A stretch of DNA of 33,933 nucleotides from Bauldia sp. (GTDB taxonomy: Bacteria; Pseudomonadota; Alphaproteobacteria; Rhizobiales; Kaistiaceae), in the NCBI GenBank assembly GCA_020442095.1, contig JAGRKY010000112.1:1-33933 (forward strand). Direction: 5' to 3'. The notes under the pieces were generated by a model. That model was not told the origin of the DNA. It searched no databases and worked only from the letters and a program-made list of their open reading frames with translations. Made by a program: the position numbers and the translations under genes. The number at the start of each line of letters is the position of its first letter. Position 1 is the stretch's first letter. Positions 1-8,507 of the stretch are shown here, in pieces.

Positions 1-101
1 AGGTGCTGCATTTCAGTGGCGAAGATCATCGCCTCGACGGCGACTCGAGCGCGTCGCAGGCGGCGCCGCGGAGCGGACGAGCCAAGAAGGAAAGCAAATG
101 A
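1..101 (+). CDS. C-terminal end of an upstream gene (partial)
   Basis: A reading frame open from the window edge (codons begin at base 3) ends in TGA at 99-101. This TGA overlaps the ATG of the next gene in an ATGA arrangement typical of translational coupling. Only about 32 residues are visible, beginning VLHFSGEDHRLD and ending in a basic tail AKKESK. The V-L-H-F-x-G-x-x-H-R-L pattern loosely resembles the last strand of flavin reductase-like FMN-binding proteins, but this is weak. No function can be assigned from the part in the window. Confidence 0.5.
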   Translation, partial: VLHFSGEDHRLDGDSSASQAAPRSGRAKKESK

Positions 102-715
102 GCGAGACCGACGACGCGGCGCAGGGTGCCGACGGATATCACATCCGCAAATGGTTCACGCAGATCGAGGATACGCTCGCCAACGAGACCGGCGTTCCGG
201 CCGACGGGGAGCCGCTGCGCAAGGTCGTGATCGCCGCCGCCATACGCAATCCCTATGCCGGGACCTTCAGCGAGAATCTCGACCGGATCGTCGCCAATTC
301 GGACCAGCTCGGCGCGGAATTCGGCCGCCGCGTGCGCGAGGCGATGGATGGCCGGCAGGTCGAGAGCTACGGCAAGGCGTGCCTCGTCGGCGTCGCCGGC
401 GAATATGAACACGGCAACGCGTTCCTCACCCAGTTCGCGGCCGATCCGGTCCGCAAGGCCCTGGGCGGAGCGAAGGCGTGGGTTCCCTCGACGGGCAAGG
501 TTGGCGCACCCGGCACGGCGATCGACGTGCCGCTCGCGTTCAAGGACGCGCTCTATGTCCGGTCGCACTACGACACGATGACGGCGAGCTTCGGCGACGC
601 GCCACGTCCCGATGAAGTGATCGTCATCTGGGCCTTCGCGACCCGGGGCCGGCTGCATGCGCGCCTCGGCGGTCTCGACCGCGCCGACGTCGTCGGCCAA
701 GACGGCCTGAAATAG
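98..715 (+). CDS. amino acid synthesis family protein (DUF1185, AA_synth)
   Basis: A 205-residue soluble protein without signal peptide or membrane segment. Its length and the block beginning IRKWFTQIEDTLANETG, followed by VVIAAAIRNPYAGTF, match the AA_synth (DUF1185) family. That family is named for association with amino-acid metabolism; its biochemical activity is not established. The stretch VEIR/GKACLVGVAGEYEHGNAFLT near residues 93-115 is also family-like. The start is fixed by AAGGAAAG just upstream and by the ATGA overlap with the preceding gene. It is followed after 2 bp by an SDR gene, so the two are almost certainly co-transcribed. In many proteobacteria such proteins sit beside oxidoreductases of catabolic operons, which fits this setting. 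Function here is unknown. Confidence 0.8.
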   Translation: MSETDDAAQGADGYHIRKWFTQIEDTLANETGVPADGEPLRKVVIAAAIRNPYAGTFSENLDRIVANSDQLGAEFGRRVREAMDGRQVESYGKACLVGVAGEYEHGNAFLTQFAADPVRKALGGAKAWVPSTGKVGAPGTAIDVPLAFKDALYVRSHYDTMTASFGDAPRPDEVIVIWAFATRGRLHARLGGLDRADVVGQDGLK

Positions 716-717
716 CC

Positions 718-1518
718 ATGCGGCTCGCGGGGCGCACGGCGATCGTGACCGGCGGGGCCGCAGGCATCGGCCGCGCCATCGCCCTGCGCTTCGGGCGTGA
801 AGGCGCCCATGTGATCGTTGCCGACCTCGACGACAGCGACGCCTCCTCCAAAGGCGAAGGACCGGCAACGACCCGGCACATAGCGGCCGCGAATGGCAGG
901 GCCACCTTCATCCGGACGGATGTGACCAGCCCGGAAGACGTCGACGCCCTCTTCGCCAATGCTGCCGGGATCACCGGCCGGATCGACATCGTCGTCAGCA
1001 ATGCCGGCGTCTTTCGCGGCGCGCCGATCCTGGATACGCCGAACGAGGCGTGGGACGCCGACATGGATCTCAACCTGCGCAGCCACTATCTGGTCAACCG
1101 CCGCGCGATCGCGGCGATGATTGCCCAGGAGGCGATCGGCGAGGTTCGCGGCCGGATCGTCAACATGGCGTCGCAGCTCGGCATCACCGCCCCGCCCGGC
1201 CACCTTTCCTATGCCGTCGCAAAGGCGGGGATCGCCCAGCTCACCCGCCAGCTCGCCGTGGACTATGCCCGCCACGGCATCATCGTGAACGCGCTGGCCC
1301 CGGGCCGCATCATCACCGGCCATCACCCCGGCGAGGCCGAGTATCTCAGCCACGGCACCATCGACGACGCGACAAGATATTCGCTGGAACGGACGCCGTT
1401 CCCGCGGCTCGGCCGTCCCGACGATATCGCCGGGGCCGCGATGTTCCTTGCCTCGGACGATTGCACCTTCGTCTCCGGACACGTGCTCGCGGTCGACGGA
1501 GGCTGGACCGCCTATTGA
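718..1518 (+). CDS. SDR family NAD(P)-dependent oxidoreductase (SDR1)
   Basis: A classical short-chain dehydrogenase of 266 residues, cytosolic. The cofactor motif TGGAAGIG lies at residues 11-18, NAG at 95-97, and the catalytic residues are Ser152, Tyr165 and Lys169 (YAVAK). An acidic Asp-rich end of strand 2 (VADLDD) suggests preference for NAD(H). The C-terminus GHVLAVDGGW is the usual SDR substrate-loop end. It starts 2 bp after the DUF1185 stop with little independent Shine-Dalgarno sequence, so translation is probably coupled. A second SDR follows 34 bp later. The substrate is likely a secondary alcohol or ketone but cannot be named. Confidence 0.88.
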   Translation: MRLAGRTAIVTGGAAGIGRAIALRFGREGAHVIVADLDDSDASSKGEGPATTRHIAAANGRATFIRTDVTSPEDVDALFANAAGITGRIDIVVSNAGVFRGAPILDTPNEAWDADMDLNLRSHYLVNRRAIAAMIAQEAIGEVRGRIVNMASQLGITAPPGHLSYAVAKAGIAQLTRQLAVDYARHGIIVNALAPGRIITGHHPGEAEYLSHGTIDDATRYSLERTPFPRLGRPDDIAGAAMFLASDDCTFVSGHVLAVDGGWTAY

Positions 1519-1552
1519 GCGGCCTCATGGTATCGAAAGGAAACCCGGACCG

Positions 1553-2326
1553 ATGTTCAGCCTGATCGACCAGGTCGCCGTGATTACCGGCGCCGCCTCC
1601 GGCATCGGCGCGGCGACCGCCCGGCGCTTCGCCGCGGCCGGCGCCGATGTCGTGCTTGCGACCTACAGCCCGGACGGACACGACATCGATGCGGTGCGCG
1701 CGGCTGTCGAGGCGGCAGGCCGCAGGGCGCTCGTGGTCGAGACCGATGTCGGCGACACCGCGTCGGTGGACGCTCTGGTCGATGCGACGCTCGCCGCCTT
1801 CGGGCGGGTCGACATCGCGCTCGCCAACGCCGCGATCGCCCGCCGCCGGCGCTCGGTCGACCTTGACGATGCGGCCTGGCATCAGACGGTCAATATCGAT
1901 CTCCAGGGCGTGTGGCGGGTGTTCCGGGCGGCCTTGCCGTCGATGACCGCGGCCGGATTCGGGCGGCTGCTCGCCACCGCCTCGACGGCCGGCGCGCTCG
2001 AAGCGTGGGACGAGCATATCCACTACTCCGCCGCCAAGGCCGGGATCGTCGGCATGGTCCGCTCGCTCGCCGCCGAAGTCGGCCCCGACGGCATCACCGT
2101 CAACGCCATCGCCCCGGGCATCATCGAGACCGCCCAGACCCTCGATGCCGAGAATTCGCTCGGCGCAGCGGGAATCTCGGAGACCGGCAGGACCCAGCCG
2201 GTGCGGCGCGTCGGCCGCCCCGAAGACATCGCCGCCGCGTATCATTTCCTGGCGAGCCGCGACGCTTCCTTCGTCACGGGTCACCTGCTCGTCGTCGACG
2301 GCGGCCGGATGCTGATCCGCGGCTAG
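1553..2326 (+). CDS. SDR family NAD(P)-dependent oxidoreductase (SDR2)
   Basis: A 257-residue classical SDR. TGAASGIG is at residues 12-19, the catalytic residues are Ser144, Tyr158 and Lys162 (YSAAK), and the C-terminus reads TGHLLVVDGG. The usual NAG of strand 4 is NAA (92-94), a tolerated variant. The start at 1553 (MFSLIDQVAVITG) is chosen because it puts the Rossmann motif at the normal distance and has AAGGAAA upstream; the frame stays open further 5' but that part overlaps SDR1. It lies 34 bp after SDR1 and is the last gene of the plus-strand run, facing the minus-strand amidase. The pair of SDRs suggests successive or stereo-specific alcohol oxidation. Confidence 0.88.
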   Translation: MFSLIDQVAVITGAASGIGAATARRFAAAGADVVLATYSPDGHDIDAVRAAVEAAGRRALVVETDVGDTASVDALVDATLAAFGRVDIALANAAIARRRRSVDLDDAAWHQTVNIDLQGVWRVFRAALPSMTAAGFGRLLATASTAGALEAWDEHIHYSAAKAGIVGMVRSLAAEVGPDGITVNAIAPGIIETAQTLDAENSLGAAGISETGRTQPVRRVGRPEDIAAAYHFLASRDASFVTGHLLVVDGGRMLIRG

Positions 2327-2486
2327 AGCCGCGGAAGCAACGCGACAAGAACAACGCCCCGCCCCTCGCCATCCCGCGAGCTGCGCGCAACGCTCGGTGG
2401 CGCTTGCCGCGCAAAGCGACAGACTCCCGGCACGACAATCAGCCGCATGGATGCCCTTGTCTCCGCGGTCGTCAGGTCCGCGAAGT

Positions 2487-2514
2487 GGCGCCGGAACCTT
2501 GCGACTCCGGCGCC
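2487..2514. terminator. perfect 9-bp inverted repeat between convergent genes
   Basis: In the 230-bp gap between convergent SDR2 and the amidase, GGCGCCGGA (2487-2495) is repeated inverted as TCCGGCGCC (2506-2514) around a 10-nt loop. The hairpin would be very stable and lies where both transcription units should end. There is no T-tract on either strand, so a classic intrinsic terminator is not shown. Nothing else is recognisable in 2327-2556. Confidence 0.4.
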
Positions 2515-2556
2515 GGGACCGAAGCCGCAAGACCGGCCCTCTTTCCGGCGTAACGT

Positions 2557-4047
2557 CTAGGGGGCGTAGGTAGGCGCCTTCCGCTGCTTCAACGTTGCCT
2601 CGAATGCCGATCCGAGGCGGAATAGATCAGGCTCGTGATACGGCAGCACGACGATTTCCATTCCGACCGGGACGCCATCGTCGCTGAAACCGACCGGAAC
2701 GCAGATCGACGGCATCCAGGTCTGGGACGCTATCAGCGTGTTGGTCGGAAAGGTCAGGCATGCGTGCTTGCCGGCCCGGACTTCTTCCTTGGTGGGCGGA
2801 AGGACCTGAACGCTCGGATAGATCAGGGCATCGAGCTGCTCGTTGCCCACCATGCCGACGACGAGACGCTGGAAGCGCTCACGGGCGGCGAGTTTCTTGT
2901 AGTAGTCCGGATCGTCTTCGGGTTTTTCCGGACCCTCGAAAATATCCTCGAGCAGATCGAGCGTTGGGTCGTATTTCTTCGCCGCACTGATTTCCTCGAG
3001 CGTGCCGGTCGGCAGGCCGGGGCGCGCCGCGAAGAACTTGTTGATGTCCGAGCGGGAGTGCGTGAGATACAGCGACGTCTCGATGATGTGGTCCATCAGA
3101 TCCGGAATTTCGATGTCGACGAGCGTCGCGCCCGCGGCCTCGATCTTCTTCAATGCCGAGGCGACCACGCTGTTGACCGGGGCGGCGGCGGGGTCGTCAT
3201 CGCTGCCGAAGGCATTGCGGACGACGCCGAGACGAGCGCCGGCCAGGCTGCCGGTATCCATGGCGTCGACGTAGCTTCCCTTATGACCTGCGATCAGCGC
3301 AGCCACGGTGTACTCGTCCTTCGGATCGTAGCCGACCATGCTGTCGAGAAGTATCGCGGCGTCCTTCACCGTGCGCGCCATCGGTCCCGACGTGTCCTGG
3401 AAGACCACCAGCGGCGACATCCCGTTGCGGCTGATGAGGCCTGGCGTGACCCTTACGCCAACGAGGTTGCAGAAGCTCGCCGGAAGCCTGATCGAGCCGC
3501 CGGTATCCTCGCCAACGCCAACCGTCCCGAGACTCGCGGCGACCGCGGCCGCGGTGCCGCCGCTCGACCCGCCTGGATCGCGCGACAGGACATACGGATT
3601 CTTGGTCTCCCCGATCTTCGAGCAGAAGGCGAACCATGACGTGGCGAAATCGGGCATCGCCGTCTTGGCGAGGATGATCGCGCCGGCGTCCTTGAGCTTG
3701 GTGATCGCGGTCGCGTCCGATTCCGGCATGTAGCCGTCCATGGCGATCGAGCCGAACGTCGTCTGAATGCCCTTGGTCTCGACCTGATCCTTGACGACGA
3801 CCGGAATGCCGTGGAGCGGGCCTTTGAATTCCCCGGTTTTCGCGTATGCCTCGTCCAGCGCCCTGGCTTCCGCCAACGCATCCGGGTTGACGCTGATGAT
3901 CGAGTTGAGGGCCGGACCCGATTTGTCGACCGACGCGATACGGTCGAGATAGCCTTGCACCAGGGCCTCGGCTGTCAACGTCCCCGCGGCCATCGCGGAA
4001 TGGATCTCGTCGATCGTCGCCTCTTCGACCTTGAAGCTGTCAGTCAT
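2557..4047 (-). CDS. amidase signature family hydrolase (amidase A)
   Basis: A 496-residue cytosolic amidase of the amidase-signature family, which cleaves C-N bonds of amides by a Ser-cisSer-Lys triad. The triad is visible as Lys86 (VVVKDQ), Ser161 in PGGSSGG and Ser185 in DTGGSIRLPA; the 24-residue spacing between the serines is canonical. The length is normal. The start MTDSFKVEE is chosen over an upstream Met because of GAAGGA just before it and because it aligns with the N-terminus of the paralogue at 9811-11304. The two share most of the signature core and the N-terminal pattern FK-x-EE-x-TI-x-x-IH. It is the last gene of the long minus-strand run, 40 bp after the PxpA-like gene. The substrate is unknown; no GatB or AtzF-specific domain is attached. 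Confidence 0.92.
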   Translation of the reverse strand: MTDSFKVEEATIDEIHSAMAAGTLTAEALVQGYLDRIASVDKSGPALNSIISVNPDALAEARALDEAYAKTGEFKGPLHGIPVVVKDQVETKGIQTTFGSIAMDGYMPESDATAITKLKDAGAIILAKTAMPDFATSWFAFCSKIGETKNPYVLSRDPGGSSGGTAAAVAASLGTVGVGEDTGGSIRLPASFCNLVGVRVTPGLISRNGMSPLVVFQDTSGPMARTVKDAAILLDSMVGYDPKDEYTVAALIAGHKGSYVDAMDTGSLAGARLGVVRNAFGSDDDPAAAPVNSVVASALKKIEAAGATLVDIEIPDLMDHIIETSLYLTHSRSDINKFFAARPGLPTGTLEEISAAKKYDPTLDLLEDIFEGPEKPEDDPDYYKKLAARERFQRLVVGMVGNEQLDALIYPSVQVLPPTKEEVRAGKHACLTFPTNTLIASQTWMPSICVPVGFSDDGVPVGMEIVVLPYHEPDLFRLGSAFEATLKQRKAPTYAP

Positions 4048-4087
4048 TGGATTGTTCCTTCGGTGACGGAGGGGTGGCGCTGACGGG

Positions 4088-4828
4088 TCACGGCTGTAGT
4101 GCCCGCAGTCTTTTGGTGATGACGGCCGCCAGCTCGACGGCATTGGGGGTGTCCGAGTGGACGCAGATGGTTTCGATCTGCACGGGATGCGACTTGCCGC
4201 CGATCGTGGTCAGGCTGTCGTTTTCGACGGCATCCACGATCCGGCGATCGACAAGCGCCGGATCGATCGGAGGGTGTTCCCGGGTGATGATGACGTGTCC
4301 TTCGTCGTCGTAGTCGAGATCGGCGAAGAACTCGGGAACGAAGGCGTGGCCTCGCTCGCGATAGATCGTCTCGTGCAGAGTTCCGGGCAGGCCGAAGATC
4401 GGTACCGGGTAGATATCCGCGACATCCGCGATGGCGTGTGCGACTTCGGGATCGCGGGCGGCCATGCCGTAGAGCGCACCATGCGGCTTGATGTGGTTGA
4501 GCGGCACGTCCTCCGCCTTGAGGAAGGCCGACAGCGCACCGATCTGATAGAGGAGACAATTCCTCAACTCTTCGCGCGAGATGGCCATCACCCGACGCCC
4601 GAAGCCCTGCATGTCCGGCAATGAGGGATGGGCGCCGACGGCAACGTCATTGGCCTTGGCAAGCCGCACCGTGTTGCGCATGTGGTTGAAGTCGGAACCG
4701 TGGAAGCCGCAGGCGACGTTGGCGACATCGATATAGGCCATCAGCTCCTCGTCGGCGCCGAAGCGATAGATGCCGAAGCTTTCGCCCATGTCGCAGTTGA
4801 GGGTGGTCCGCGGTGCGGTGTCATTCAT
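4088..4828 (-). CDS. LamB/YcsF family protein (5-oxoprolinase subunit A-like)
   Basis: A 246-residue protein of the LamB/YcsF family. PxpA members work with PxpB and PxpC in ATP-dependent opening of 5-oxoproline, a cyclic amide. Family motifs in order are LNCDMGESFG near the N-terminus, NVACGFHGSD, GAHPSLPD followed by GFGRR, and HIKPHGALYG. No signal peptide is present. The ATG overlaps the stop of the preceding permease (ATGA), so the gene is translationally coupled to the importer. No pxpB or pxpC partner occurs in the window, so it either uses partners elsewhere or has another role. Its place between an importer and an amidase suggests lactam or cyclic-amide handling, which is inference. 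Confidence 0.88.
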   Translation of the reverse strand: MNDTAPRTTLNCDMGESFGIYRFGADEELMAYIDVANVACGFHGSDFNHMRNTVRLAKANDVAVGAHPSLPDMQGFGRRVMAISREELRNCLLYQIGALSAFLKAEDVPLNHIKPHGALYGMAARDPEVAHAIADVADIYPVPIFGLPGTLHETIYRERGHAFVPEFFADLDYDDEGHVIITREHPPIDPALVDRRIVDAVENDSLTTIGGKSHPVQIETICVHSDTPNAVELAAVITKRLRALQP

Positions 4829-5883
4829 TGCGTAATCTCTCGGGTGGGGCTGGTTTGTGAGGCCGCTGACGTCTCGCCCGCCGCGCGCTTGGTGAGGCTC
4901 GCGACCGACAGGCGCCGCGCCCATCCCTCAAGCGCGACCGCGAGCAGGATCACGGTTCCCTTGACGATGCTCTGGTAGAACGGGCTCAGCCCGAGCAGCG
5001 TGAAGCCGTTCGAGATCGTCGCGATGATGGCGAGCCCGACCGCGGTTCGCCATATGGCCCCCGAGCCGCCGGCAAGCGACGTGCCGCCGAGAACGACGAC
5101 CGCAATGACGTCGAACACGATGGTCGGCTCCATCCGGGCCTGGGCCGAAGCGAGCTGCGAGGCCGCGAGCAGGCCAGCGATGCCGGTAGCGAAGCCGAGA
5201 AAGACGTAGGTCGACCCCGTCAGCAGCCGGACGCGCAAGCCGCTGAGCCGCGCGGCTTCGGGGTTGCCGCCAGCCGCGTAGAGGGCCTGGCCGTATCTCG
5301 TCTTCTGGAGGACGAACTCGCCGACAACAAGGAATGCGATCAGGATCATCGCCTTGAAGGACAGCCCCATCCAGCCGCCGGAGCCGAGCACGTCGAATCC
5401 CTCCTGCTCCACCGTGATGTAGGCATTCGGGGTGAGGATGATGTTGAAGCCGAGCAGCACGAAGCCGGTCCCGACCGTGGCGATGAACGGGTTGATGCCG
5501 AGGCCGCAAACCAGGAGACCGTTGACGACCCCTATCGCGACGCCGGTCGCAATAGCCGCAAGAAACGCCAGTTCCGTACCGTAGCCTTCGGCCGCGACGA
5601 TCGCCGCAACGATGGCGCAAAGCGAGAAGCCCGAGGCGATCGACAGATCGAAGCCGCGGCCGATGACCACGTAGGTCATCGCGACCGCCATGATCCCGGC
5701 TGGCGCCCACTGCCCCAGCATGTTGAGGATGTTGCTGATCGACAGGAATGACGGGTCGCCGATCGTGACCAGCGCGACGAGGACGATCAGGGCGAAGGCG
5801 ATCCCGTAGGAATAGAAGAAGCTTCCGCCATAGCGTGCCTTCAGCCACCCCGAGGGTTTCGGAGGCCTTGCCGGAGCGGCCAT
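4825..5883 (-). CDS. ribose-type ABC transporter permease (importer 1, second permease)
   Basis: An inner-membrane permease of the RbsC/BPD_transp_2 family, 352 residues from the ATG at 5883. Multiple hydrophobic segments run from about residue 20 to near the C-terminus. Typical signatures are GRGFDLSIASGF after the second segment, GINPFIATVGT, YAAGGNPEAARLSG and VVVLGGTSLAGGSG. A GTG at 5913 overlapping the stop of the upstream permease (GTGA) is an alternative start adding 10 residues and would give translational coupling. It pairs with the adjacent permease (5910-6962), so importer 1 probably has a heterodimeric channel. The tail overlaps the PxpA-like start. The substrate is not readable. 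Confidence 0.9.
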   Translation of the reverse strand: MAAPARPPKPSGWLKARYGGSFFYSYGIAFALIVLVALVTIGDPSFLSISNILNMLGQWAPAGIMAVAMTYVVIGRGFDLSIASGFSLCAIVAAIVAAEGYGTELAFLAAIATGVAIGVVNGLLVCGLGINPFIATVGTGFVLLGFNIILTPNAYITVEQEGFDVLGSGGWMGLSFKAMILIAFLVVGEFVLQKTRYGQALYAAGGNPEAARLSGLRVRLLTGSTYVFLGFATGIAGLLAASQLASAQARMEPTIVFDVIAVVVLGGTSLAGGSGAIWRTAVGLAIIATISNGFTLLGLSPFYQSIVKGTVILLAVALEGWARRLSVASLTKRAAGETSAASQTSPTREITQ

Positions 5884-5909
5884 CCGCCCGCCCTGCTCGC
5901 CGGTCACGG

Positions 5910-6962
5910 TCACGATGCCCCACCCTTGCCTGCGGTCGCCCGCGAGGGCCTGGCCGCCGTCGCTGCGACGGGTCCGTTGGCGCGCGAAGCCCCGGACAGC
6001 GAGCGCGTCCAGACATCGAAGCCGAGCGCTCCGACAATGATCAGGCCCTTGACGATATATTGCGCGGCGGAATTGACCTGCATCAGGTTCAGGCCGTTCT
6101 GCACCGCCGCGAGGATCGCGAGCCCGACGGCGGTTCGCCACATGGCGCCATAGCCACCGGCCAACGACGTGCCGCCGACAACGACGGCGACAATGACGTT
6201 GAAGATAAGGGCCGGATCCTGGTCGGAGGCGGAGTAGCTGAGCTGGGACGTCGAGATGACGGCGGCGGCGCCCATGCTGAAGCCCGAGATGACATATGTA
6301 ATCGCGGTCACCCAGCCGACCGGGATGCCGAACAGGCGGGCCGCTTCGGGATTGCCGCCGACGCCATAGACCCACTCGCCAAAGGGCGTTCGGGAGAGAA
6401 CGATGCCGCCGATGATGAACAGCGCGGCGAGGATCAGTACCGAGTAGGGGACGCCCGAGATCGACCCGGTGCCGATCGCGTCAAATCCGTCCTCGAAGAC
6501 CATGATGTACGGGTTCTTCACCAGGGTGAAGGGCACCCCCGCCAGGACGAAGCCCGACGCCAGGGTCGCGACGAAGGGATTGATCCTCAGCACCACGACC
6601 AGCAGAGCATTCGCCGCCCCGATGACGAGGCCGACGCAGAGAGCCGCCAGGAAGGCGACCTCGACGCCGATGCCCGACGAGGCGATCAACGCGGCGACCA
6701 CCGCGCAAAGGGCGAAGCCCGATGCGGCCGAAAGGTCGAAGCCACCGGCGAGGATCACGAAGGTCGCGCCGATCGCCATGATCCCGACCGGCGTCCACTG
6801 GCTCAGGATGTTGAAGATGTTTCTCGGTTCGAGAAACGACGGGCTGGCGATGGCAAGGACCAGGATCAGCACGATCAGCGCGAGAAGGACCCCATAGCGA
6901 CGGACGAACTGGGTTCCCCCGCCCGACGCCCCGCCCCGTTCCGGATTCGCCACCATGGTCAT
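5910..6962 (-). CDS. ribose-type ABC transporter permease (importer 1, first permease)
   Basis: An inner-membrane permease of 350 residues, RbsC-like. Hydrophobic segments begin near residue 20 after a short basic cytoplasmic tail. Signatures are AGGFDLSAASGF, RINPFVATLAS, YGVGGNPEAARLFG and VVVGGTSLAGGYGAMWRT. It is clearly paralogous to the neighbouring permease. The ATG at 6962 overlaps the stop of the ATPase (ATGA); an internal ATG at 6956 is less likely because the overlap gives coupling. The C-terminus carries an Ala/Arg/Gly-rich cytosolic tail of about 20 residues. Confidence 0.9.
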   Translation of the reverse strand: MTMVANPERGGASGGGTQFVRRYGVLLALIVLILVLAIASPSFLEPRNIFNILSQWTPVGIMAIGATFVILAGGFDLSAASGFALCAVVAALIASSGIGVEVAFLAALCVGLVIGAANALLVVVLRINPFVATLASGFVLAGVPFTLVKNPYIMVFEDGFDAIGTGSISGVPYSVLILAALFIIGGIVLSRTPFGEWVYGVGGNPEAARLFGIPVGWVTAITYVISGFSMGAAAVISTSQLSYSASDQDPALIFNVIVAVVVGGTSLAGGYGAMWRTAVGLAILAAVQNGLNLMQVNSAAQYIVKGLIIVGALGFDVWTRSLSGASRANGPVAATAARPSRATAGKGGAS

Positions 6963-8473
6963 GCCGCCGCCTCGACTTCGAAAAGCAGATCGAGAATGCG
7001 CTTGGTCGAGGCTTCCTCGCGGCCGAGGGTCGCGAGATGGCGTCCTCGACCTATCACCAGGATCCGGTCGGAAATATCCACCACCTCCTCGAACTCGGAG
7101 GAGACGAAGACGATCGCCATGCCGCGATTTGCCAGCTCGGCCATGACGCCGAATATCTCGGCCTTGGCGCCGACATCGATGCCCTGGGTCGGCTCGTCGA
7201 GCAGCAGGACATCCGGCTTCCGGAACAGCCATTTGCCGATCACCAGCTTCTGCTGGTTGCCGCCGGAGAGTGTCTCCGCGGGCATCGGCAGCCGGGCGAG
7301 ATTGAAGGCGAGATCCCCCATCGTCTCGCGGGCGAGCCTGCTCCGGCGCTTGTCGGAAAGAACGAGCCCGTTCACCGCCGCGCCAAGGTCGGTCAGCGTC
7401 ACATTATGGGCGGCGCTCATGCCGAGCACGAGGCCCTGCCGCCGGCGATCCTCGGGAGCGAGCGCAATGCCGTAGGCCAGCGCGCGACTCACGCTGGTTG
7501 GCCAGGGTTGGCCGCGACCCTTGATCTCGATCTCTCCGTCCGCCCGGCCGTCCGCCCCGGCTATCGCACGCAGGATCTCGGTGCGGCCGGAGCCGATCAG
7601 CCCGGCGATGCCCAGGATCTCGCCGCGCTTGACGGTGAAGGACACCTCGTCGATGACGCCGGGGATTCTGAGTTGCTTGACGGACATGGCCGGGCCGGCA
7701 TCAGGCGGCTTGCGGTCGGCGACCTGGCGCAGCTCGACGCCGCCCAGCATGGCATCGACCAGGCTCTGCTTCGTCCAGTCGCCGCTTTTCGCGGTCGCCA
7801 CTTTCTGGCCGTCACGCATGACCGTCACGCGGTCGCACAGGTCCAGCACCTCGTCGAGATCGTGGGAAATGAAGACCAGCGCCAATCCCGCCTGCCGCAG
7901 CTCATCGACAACCGAGAACAGCCGTTTCCGCTCGGGCGTGCCCAGCGCGGTCGTCGGCTCGTCGAGAATGAGAATCCGGTGTTCGGCCTGCAGTGCCCGC
8001 ATGATCTCCAGCAGCTGCTGGTTGGCGACCGAAAGCGTTCCGGCGACGGCTTTCGGATTGACGTCGGCGCCGACCCGTTCGGCCAGCTCACGGAATCTGC
8101 GCGTCGTCGCGCGGGCGGAGATGAACGGCCCCCAGCGTATCGACTGCCCGAGAAAGACATTGCCCGCCGCCGAAAGCTCCGGAACGATCGCGCGCTCCTG
8201 GTAGATCACACCGACACCGGCTCTCTGACGCGTGCGCGGATCGGCATCGGCGACATCCTTGCCAAACAGCGACACGGAGCCTTCGTCGGGCCGATAGGCG
8301 CCGGTGATGATCTTGATGAGCGTCGACTTGCCGGCGCCATTCTCCCCGACGAGGCCGTGCACCTCGCCGGGAAGGAAGTCGATGCTCACGTCGCGCAGCG
8401 CCACGACTCCCGGGAAATACTTGCTGACATGGCGCAAGCTAACCGGCGAGGCGACGTTCTCCGTCTCGGTCAT
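6959..8473 (-). CDS. sugar-type ABC transporter ATP-binding protein, two fused domains (importer 1)
   Basis: A 504-residue RbsA/MglA-type ATPase with two nucleotide-binding domains. Domain 1 has Walker A GENGAGKST (43-51), Q-loop YQE (91-93), a degenerate signature LSVANQQ (147-153), Walker B ILILDEP (167-173) and switch His204. Domain 2 has the usual degenerate Walker A GLIGSGRTE (291-299), signature LSGGNQQK (402-409) and Walker B VLLLDEP (422-428) followed by TQGIDVGAK. One competent and one degenerate site is normal for this family. It lies 34 bp after the binding-protein gene and overlaps the first permease gene by 4 bp. Confidence 0.94.
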   Translation of the reverse strand: MTETENVASPVSLRHVSKYFPGVVALRDVSIDFLPGEVHGLVGENGAGKSTLIKIITGAYRPDEGSVSLFGKDVADADPRTRQRAGVGVIYQERAIVPELSAAGNVFLGQSIRWGPFISARATTRRFRELAERVGADVNPKAVAGTLSVANQQLLEIMRALQAEHRILILDEPTTALGTPERKRLFSVVDELRQAGLALVFISHDLDEVLDLCDRVTVMRDGQKVATAKSGDWTKQSLVDAMLGGVELRQVADRKPPDAGPAMSVKQLRIPGVIDEVSFTVKRGEILGIAGLIGSGRTEILRAIAGADGRADGEIEIKGRGQPWPTSVSRALAYGIALAPEDRRRQGLVLGMSAAHNVTLTDLGAAVNGLVLSDKRRSRLARETMGDLAFNLARLPMPAETLSGGNQQKLVIGKWLFRKPDVLLLDEPTQGIDVGAKAEIFGVMAELANRGMAIVFVSSEFEEVVDISDRILVIGRGRHLATLGREEASTKRILDLLFEVEAAA

Positions 8474-8507
8474 CGGGAGAGTCCTGCAGCGACGTTGCGG
8501 GCCGGCA

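Noticed and set aside
5835..7475. A 546-residue plus-strand frame opposite the importer 1 permeases
   Set aside because: Low-complexity Arg/Asp-rich translation opposite clear permease and ATPase motifs; a composition artefact.
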